Assembly: GCF_004341105.1 (NCBI RefSeq)
Contig: NZ_SLZK01000001.1
Location: forward strand, 1 to 64,000
Length of the DNA stretch: 64,000 nucleotides
Origin: Rhizobium sp. BK418
Lineage (GTDB): Bacteria > Pseudomonadota > Alphaproteobacteria > Rhizobiales > Rhizobiaceae
Direction: 5' to 3'
Shown: positions 59,019 to 64,000 of the stretch, one piece after another
Layout: each line of letters starts with the position of its first letter
How positions within the stretch are numbered: position 1 is the stretch's first letter
Program-made: the position numbers and the translations under genes
The notes under the pieces: generated by a model
What the model was told of the DNA's origin: nothing
Database searches by the model: none
The model's input: the letters and a program-made list of their open reading frames with translations, nothing else

Positions 59019-59852
59019 TTAAGCCCGAAGCCGCGTTGCGCGTTGGAACTCCGCCGGTGTCTGACCATAGGTCTGGCGGAAGGATGAGGTGAAATGGCTG
59101 TGGCTGGAAAAGCCGAGATCGAGCCCTAGCGCCGTCAGATCCTCATACTCGGCGAGAAGATCGAGCGCGCGGGCAAGCCGAAGCCGGAGCTGGTAGCGAT
59201 AGAGCGGAATAGCCTCTACCTGCTGGAAGACCTGTGTGAGATAAACAGGTGAAACGCCGACCTCCGTGGCGATATCAGCGAGCGTCCAGCGTCGCGCGAG
59301 ATCAGAGGAGAGCACGAGCTTCGCCCGGTCGACAAGCTTCTGTCGCCCGGCGCTGGCACCCGCTGCATGCGAGGTGCGCTCGCCGAGAGAGCGGTGCACA
59401 AGGGTTAGCGCCAGCGTTTCCGCCTCCAGCGTCTCTGCGGCACCACGGCGTAAGCCATGGCGAAGAAGCGCAACGAGCGCCTGTGCGCGCGGATCGATAC
59501 GACGGCGCTGGCGTTTGAAACCGAACAGCTCACCGGCCTGCACCTGATCCCTCGGTGCAAGCTCGGCAAGCAGGGCCTGATCGATCGACAGATCGATGCA
59601 GGCATCGCCACCGTCGACGGGATGGCTGATGCGGTATCCTTGCCCGGCATTGAAGAACAACATCTGATTGGCTTCTGCCACAGTGTCATTGCGCCCGACA
59701 TGGCGCATGAAGACGCCGCGATAGGGATAGACGAGGCTGGTCTTATGCGCGCATTCCTCATCGCTCTTGTGACGGCATTCGCCATTGCAGACAACGTCAC
59801 GGATCGCGACAGTCTTCGTCTTCAAGAGCAATGCGGTCGAAAATTGCGACAT
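59019..59852 (-). CDS. AraC-family regulator with N-terminal Cys/His cluster
   Basis: 277-residue regulator. The C-terminal AraC domain (about 165-272) has the two helix-turn-helix units (RRWTLADIATEVGVSPVYLT and LTALGLDLGFSSHSHFTSSF). The N-terminal cupin-like sensor begins with CNGECRHKSDEECAH, a C-x3-C-x-H-x5-C arrangement that could bind metal or sense redox. The next gene downstream encodes a cysteine-rich mini-protein. The ligand is unknown; pairing suggests metal or thiol stress, an inference. Confidence 0.88.
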   Translation of the reverse strand: MSQFSTALLLKTKTVAIRDVVCNGECRHKSDEECAHKTSLVYPYRGVFMRHVGRNDTVAEANQMLFFNAGQGYRISHPVDGGDACIDLSIDQALLAELAPRDQVQAGELFGFKRQRRRIDPRAQALVALLRHGLRRGAAETLEAETLALTLVHRSLGERTSHAAGASAGRQKLVDRAKLVLSSDLARRWTLADIATEVGVSPVYLTQVFQQVEAIPLYRYQLRLRLARALDLLAEYEDLTALGLDLGFSSHSHFTSSFRQTYGQTPAEFQRATRLRA

Positions 59853-59902
59853 CGGTCTTTCCGGGTTTTTGCGCGGCGAGCGTTGCCCGCCGCATCACCC
59901 TA

Positions 59903-60148
59903 TCACAATCCCTTGTTGTTCCAGTAGTGGCTTGAGACATGCACGTCACTTTCGATCTGGCCGCGGGAGAGGCCAATATCCTTCAGCTGATCGTCGGACA
60001 GTTCCATGACGGCACTGCGGCGGCGCTGCTCGGCGAGTTTGCGCGCCATCCAGCGGAATCCGTCAGCAAGGCCGGCAATAAGCCTGGATTGCGGCGTTTC
60101 CGTCTGGCGGTTGGTCTGAGTGCAGAATGTAAGATCTGGGCTGCGCAT
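59903..60148 (-). CDS. DUF1127 protein
   Basis: 81-residue small basic protein with the DUF1127 motif (WMARKLAEQRRRSAVMELSD, then DQLKDIGLSRGQIESDV). Alphaproteobacterial members of this family can bind RNA and affect small-RNA and phosphate or carbon responses. GGAGGA lies 5 nt before the ATG at 60148, which is preferred to an ATG 12 codons upstream. Precise role unknown. Confidence 0.85.
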   Translation of the reverse strand: MRSPDLTFCTQTNRQTETPQSRLIAGLADGFRWMARKLAEQRRRSAVMELSDDQLKDIGLSRGQIESDVHVSSHYWNNKGL

Positions 60149-60239
60149 GGTGTTCCTCCATCCATTGCGTTTGGATGGAGGCATTGAACCATCTGCACGG
60201 CCCGCCCGCTGTCAGAATATTTAGCGATCTGCCGCCGTA

Positions 60240-61037
60240 TCAGGCTTTCAGCAGCCACTCATGCTCAGGCGCATTGTAAAACTTCCAGATGCGCTTCGGC
60301 CCTGCCATGACATTGAGATAATAGAGATCATAGCCATGCGTTGCCGCACACGGGTGATAACCCCTGGGCACCAGCGTCACGTCGCCGTCTTCCACCACCA
60401 TCGCCTCATCGAGCGAGCGGTCGTCGGTATAGACGCGCTGGAAGCCGAAGCCCTGCGGCGGGTTGAGCCGGTGGTAATAGGTCTCTTCTAGCAGGCTTTC
60501 GTGCGGAAGGTTGTCCTGATCATGCTTGTGCGGCGGATAGGAGGAGGTGTGGCCACCCGGCGTGATCACCTCGACGACGAGCAGCGAATGTGCCGAACTA
60601 TCGTCTTCCGGCATGATATTGTTGACGTAGCGCACGTTGGTGCCCTTGCCGCGGGTCAGCGGCGGATGTGTGCCGGGCGGAATGGCCTTGGCCTCATAGG
60701 TGCCGCCGCCGGGTGCCGAGCAGACGGCAAGCTCAAGATCCGTCTCGGCCGTGACAGACCATGCCGATTCCATTGGGATATAAAGAGCATGCGGCGCGCC
60801 GTCGAAGGGGCTCATGCGCTCGCCAAGCGTGCCGAAATCCTTCGTGCCGGCCGAAGCCTTGCCCTTGCCGCTCACCCAGACGAGGCAGACTTCCCGCTCG
60901 CCGGTTTCGCCGGAGGCCGTCTCGCCCGGTTTCAGGCGGTACAGGTCGAAGCCGACATAGGTCCAGCCGGCGTTTTCCGGCGTGACATGCGTGACTCGGC
61001 CATTCTTGCCAGACGGTTTCACCTTGAGATTTGGCAT
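60240..61037 (-). CDS. iolB: 5-deoxy-glucuronate isomerase IolB
   Basis: 265-residue double-cupin enzyme of myo-inositol catabolism, converting 5-deoxy-D-glucuronate to 2-deoxy-5-keto-D-gluconate. The cupin metal ligands are visible in PPHKHDQDNLPHESLLEETY, with the later YHPCAATHGYDLYYLNVM. The ATG at 61037 starts the domain; the longer frame upstream reads through an intergenic repeat. Last visible gene of the minus-strand iolD-iolE-iolB operon. Confidence 0.95.
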   Translation of the reverse strand: MPNLKVKPSGKNGRVTHVTPENAGWTYVGFDLYRLKPGETASGETGEREVCLVWVSGKGKASAGTKDFGTLGERMSPFDGAPHALYIPMESAWSVTAETDLELAVCSAPGGGTYEAKAIPPGTHPPLTRGKGTNVRYVNNIMPEDDSSAHSLLVVEVITPGGHTSSYPPHKHDQDNLPHESLLEETYYHRLNPPQGFGFQRVYTDDRSLDEAMVVEDGDVTLVPRGYHPCAATHGYDLYYLNVMAGPKRIWKFYNAPEHEWLLKA

Positions 61038-61067
61038 TGGTGTTTCTCCTCCGTTACCTGGAAAATT

Positions 61068-61220
61068 CCCCTCCCCAACCCTCCCCACAAGGGGGAGGGG
61101 CTAAGTCTCACGCACCGTCTCCCTCCACATCCCCGCAGTGACTTTTGCAAAGATCGCTTGTGGCACTTATGGGGAGGCTCGTTCGGCCCCTCCCCCTTGT
61201 GGGGAGGGGTTGGGGAGGGG
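61068..61220. repeat. 153-bp palindromic element inside the iol operon
   Basis: Terminal inverted repeats of 33 and 34 bp (61068-61100; 61187-61220), identical but for one extra G. They start CCCCTCCCC and contain CTCCCCACAAGGGGGAG. They enclose 86 bp with no coding frame. The layout is that of a non-autonomous palindromic repeat or MITE of Rhizobium, placed between iolE and iolB. As RNA it would fold into a long hairpin. Confidence 0.8.
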
Positions 61221-61233
61221 TCTTTCTGTTCCG

Positions 61234-62151
61234 TTACCCCTTCGGGAAACCTTCCGTCTCCACCGTATAACCAGCCGCCGTCATCACCCGCATCAATTCG
61301 GCATGACCGATCTCCGCCATCTTCTGCGGCGGTGCCTTGCGCGGATCCTGCTCGGCCTCGACGACGAACCAGCCTTCATAACCGTAATCGGCGAACCGCT
61401 TGACGATCGCGCCGAAATCGAGCGAGCCGTCGCCCGGCACGGTGAAGGCGCCGAGCGCCACCGCATCGAGGAAGGATTGCTTGCTGCGATCGAGCCCCTC
61501 AACGACGGCCTTGCGGATATCCTTGACGTGCACATGGTTGATGCGCGCGTGGTGGTTGTCGATCGCGCGCAGCACGTCGCCGCCGGCAAAGGCGAGATGT
61601 CCGGCATCGAGCAGCAACGGAATGCCTTCGCCTGAATTCTTCATGAAGGCGTCGAGTTCCGGCTCGGTTTCCACGACTGCGGCCATATGGTGGTGGTAGG
61701 AAAGCGGCATACCCTGATCGGCGCACCATTCGCCGAATTCGGTGACGCGGCGCGCATAGGCCTTCATCTCGTCATCGGCAAGGCGCGGCTTGGTCGCGAG
61801 CGGCTTGGAGCGATCGCCCTGGATGGAGCGGCCGACTTCGCCATAGACGATGCAGGGCGCATTGACGGCCTTGAAGAGCTCGATCATCGGCTGGATGCGG
61901 TCCTTGTTGGCCGCAAGTTCCTCATTGACCAGCGTGCCGGAGAACCAGCCGCCGCAGAGCGTCACATCGGCCGCGCGCAGGATCGGCAGCATTTCCTGAG
62001 GATTGCTGGGGAAACGGCGACCCTGCTCCATGCCGGTAAAGCCGGCGGTGCGCGACTGCCGCAGGCATTCTTCGAGGGATACATCGTCGCTGAGTTCGGG
62101 AAGGTCGTCGTTCCACCAGGCGATGGGCGACATGCCGAGCTTGGCCTTCAT
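61234..62151 (-). CDS. iolE: Myo-inosose-2 dehydratase IolE
   Basis: 305-residue TIM-barrel enzyme of the xylose-isomerase-like family that dehydrates scyllo-inosose (2-keto-myo-inositol) to 3D-(3,5/4)-trihydroxycyclohexane-1,2-dione, the IolD substrate. Conserved metal-site segments are PLSYHHHMAAVVETEPELDA, LLDAGHLAFAGGD, INHVHVKDIR and WFVVEAEQDPR. The start is 66 bp after the iolD stop, so the genes are co-transcribed. Confidence 0.95.
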   Translation of the reverse strand: MKAKLGMSPIAWWNDDLPELSDDVSLEECLRQSRTAGFTGMEQGRRFPSNPQEMLPILRAADVTLCGGWFSGTLVNEELAANKDRIQPMIELFKAVNAPCIVYGEVGRSIQGDRSKPLATKPRLADDEMKAYARRVTEFGEWCADQGMPLSYHHHMAAVVETEPELDAFMKNSGEGIPLLLDAGHLAFAGGDVLRAIDNHHARINHVHVKDIRKAVVEGLDRSKQSFLDAVALGAFTVPGDGSLDFGAIVKRFADYGYEGWFVVEAEQDPRKAPPQKMAEIGHAELMRVMTAAGYTVETEGFPKG

Positions 62152-62217
62152 CTATGGTCTCCTTGAAAATAGTGTGGAGGAGCGTTTCCGCTCCTCCAGA
62201 AAATTGAGAATGATCGA

Positions 62218-64000
62218 TCAGCCGACGCGCTGGGCCGCGCGTGCTTTCACATAGGCTTCGTGCGCCTTGTTGACCTCACCACGAGGGCTGACTTCCGGCA
62301 CCGCGACATCCCACCAGTGGCCACCGGCATCGGTCGTGATCAACGGATCGGTGTCGATGACGAAGACCGAGGTGCGATCGTTTTTCTTTGAATCGGCGAT
62401 CGCCTGTTCGAGCTCGGCAATCGAGGACACCTTTACCGCGATGGCGCCCATCGCTTCCGCATGCGCGCGGAAATCGATCTCCGGCATGACCTCGTGATAG
62501 GCGTCCTTCAAGAGATTGTTGAAGTTGGCGCCGCCGGTTGCCATCTGCAGGCGGTTGATGCAGCCGTAACCTCGGTTATCGAGCAGCACGATATTGAGCT
62601 TCAAGCCGAGCATGACCGAGGTCGCGAGCTCGGAATTCAGCATCATGTAGGAACCGTCGCCGACCATGACGACGACTTCCTTTTCCGGATGCGCCATCTT
62701 GGCACCGAGGCCGCCGGCGATTTCATAGCCCATGCAGGAGAAGCCGTATTCCATGTGGTAGCTGCCGGGAACGGTGGCCGGCCACAGCTTGTGCAATTCG
62801 CCCGGCAGACCGCCGGCGGCGCAAAGCAGCGTGGTCTTCTCGCCGCCGATCGAGCGAGCGACCGCGCCGATGACCTGCGCATCGGAGGGCAGGGCGGCAT
62901 TGGTGGTGCCCATGGCCTTGGCGGCAGCCTCCATCCAGATGTTCTTTTCCCTAGCAGCCTTCTCGGCGAGTGCCGCCGGCGCCTTCCAGCCGGAGAGACC
63001 CGCAGAGAGCGCCTTCAGCCCTTCGCGGGCATCGGCGACGAGCGGATGGCTGTCATGCTTCAGCGCATCATAGGCTGCGATATTGAGGCTGAGCAGCTTG
63101 AAACCTTCATTCTTGAAGAGCGCCCAGGAGCCCGTCGTGAAATCCTGGCAGCGCGTGCCGACGGCAATCACCAGATCGGTTTCCTCGGCGATGGCATTGG
63201 CGGCCGAGGTGCCGGTCACCCCCACCGAGCCGAGCGCCAGCGGATGGCGCTCGTCGATCGCCGATTTGCCCGCCTGCGTCACGACGACGGGAACGCCGTG
63301 TGTCTCGGCAAAAGCTGCAAGCTCCTTGGTCGCCTGCGAATAGAGAACACCGCCGCCGGCAACGATGACCGGCTTCTTCGACGCCTTGATCAGTGCGATC
63401 GCATTGGCAAGCTCATCGGCATCCGGCTGCGGACGGCGCACCGTCCAGACCTTCTCGTCGAACAGGCTCTCCGGATAGTCGAAGGCCTCCGCCTGAACAT
63501 CCTGGCAGAGCGACAGCGTCACCGGGCCGCAATCGAGCGGATCGGTCAGCACCTGCATGGCGCGCTTCAAGGCCGTGATAATCTGTTCCGGCCGGGTGAT
63601 GCGGTCGAAATAGCGCGAGACCGGGCGGAAGGCATCGTTGGCCGATACCGTGCCGTCGCCGAAATCCTCGATCTGCTGCAGCACCGGATCGGGCGCGCGA
63701 TTGGCGAAGATGTCGCCGGGCAGGAAGAGGACCGGGATGCGGTTCACATGCGCCACACCAGCCGCCGTCACCATGTTCAGCGCGCCGGGGCCGATCGAGG
63801 TCGTGCAGGCCATGAAACGCTTGCGGAAGCTCGCCTTGGCATAGGCGATTGCCGCATGGGCCATGCCCTGTTCGTTATGAGCGCGGTAGGTCGGCAGTTC
63901 CTGACGCACTTGATAGAGCGCTTCGCCCATGCCCGCGACATTGCCGTGGCCGAAGATTGCCCAGACGCCGCCGAAGATCGGCACTTTCTTGCCGTCGACG
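62218..64000 (-). CDS. iolD: 3D-(3,5/4)-trihydroxycyclohexane-1,2-dione acylhydrolase IolD (5' end beyond window)
   Basis: The C-terminal 593 residues of IolD, a thiamine-diphosphate enzyme that opens the ring of the IolE product to 5-deoxy-glucuronate. The frame runs off the window edge, so the N-terminus is missing. Seen are the catalytic-Glu-like region YRAHNEQGMAHAAIAYAKAS, the central domain, and the ThDP/Mg motif VVMVGDGSYMMLNSELATSV with GDG...N. With iolE and iolB it forms an inositol catabolic operon, probably with iolC upstream, outside the window. Confidence 0.95.
   Translation of the reverse strand, partial: VDGKKVPIFGGVWAIFGHGNVAGMGEALYQVRQELPTYRAHNEQGMAHAAIAYAKASFRKRFMACTTSIGPGALNMVTAAGVAHVNRIPVLFLPGDIFANRAPDPVLQQIEDFGDGTVSANDAFRPVSRYFDRITRPEQIITALKRAMQVLTDPLDCGPVTLSLCQDVQAEAFDYPESLFDEKVWTVRRPQPDADELANAIALIKASKKPVIVAGGGVLYSQATKELAAFAETHGVPVVVTQAGKSAIDERHPLALGSVGVTGTSAANAIAEETDLVIAVGTRCQDFTTGSWALFKNEGFKLLSLNIAAYDALKHDSHPLVADAREGLKALSAGLSGWKAPAALAEKAAREKNIWMEAAAKAMGTTNAALPSDAQVIGAVARSIGGEKTTLLCAAGGLPGELHKLWPATVPGSYHMEYGFSCMGYEIAGGLGAKMAHPEKEVVVMVGDGSYMMLNSELATSVMLGLKLNIVLLDNRGYGCINRLQMATGGANFNNLLKDAYHEVMPEIDFRAHAEAMGAIAVKVSSIAELEQAIADSKKNDRTSVFVIDTDPLITTDAGGHWWDVAVPEVSPRGEVNKAHEAYVKARAAQRVG

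Overview
The window is high-GC chromosomal DNA of an alphaproteobacterium, almost certainly a Rhizobium (R. etli / R. leguminosarum type). The gene order ccmF-ccmH, degP, response regulator, histidine kinase, glnE, PleC-like kinase, pepN is, from memory, the order around cycHJKL-degP1-glnE-pleC on rhizobial chromosomes. RgtD/RgtE-like lipid A galacturonic acid genes, an iolDEB myo-inositol operon and rhizobial palindromic repeats agree with this. I see no tRNA, rRNA, CRISPR array, phage or insertion sequence. Coding density is high and gene-free stretches of more than 300 bp are few.

Layout. 1-3.4 kb: end of the cytochrome c maturation operon, then an ArsR-SRPBCC-VOC-DoxX operon on the minus strand. 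3.5-16.9 kb: degP, an OmpR-type two-component pair, glnE, a PleC-like kinase, pepN and an unusual soluble chemoreceptor-like protein. 17-24 kb: EamA transporter, unknown proteins, uracil-DNA glycosylase, Hsp70-like protein, and a divergent ampR / class D beta-lactamase pair. 24-35 kb: RND efflux pair, phosphotransferase, SDR, ETF-ubiquinone oxidoreductase, L,D-transpeptidase, and an EamA exporter divergent from an Lrp regulator. 35-44 kb: mgtE, zinc-type oxidoreductase with HxlR regulator, MFS exporter, lipid kinase, and a glutamine-synthetase-like / class III aminotransferase pair. 44-47.6 kb: RgtD-like GT39, RgtE-like GT2 and a divergent UPF0104-type membrane protein. 47.6-50.3 kb: an ECF42-type sigma factor behind three tandem DGPF/YciI genes, divergent from a 55-residue hydrophobic protein. 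50.3-60.2 kb: AMP nucleosidase, PilZ proteins, HisC-like aminotransferase, MATE exporter, a cysteine-rich mini-protein with an AraC regulator, and a DUF1127 protein. 60.2-64 kb: iolB, iolE and most of iolD.

The most notable observation is at 49.97-50.06 kb. Two back-to-back promoter-like sequences, TGTCGA-N17-CGTC on the minus strand and TGTCGA-N17-CGAC on the plus strand, fit the motif I recall for ECF42 sigma factors. One would drive the DGPF-sigma operon (autoregulation); the other would drive the 55-residue protein, which may therefore be a new member of this regulon. Other points of interest are a candidate carrier-lipid translocase beside the RgtD/E-like genes, AmpR control of an OXA enzyme, a chemoreceptor with reversed domain order, GANTC clustering upstream of the PleC-like gene, and several palindromic operators and repeats.
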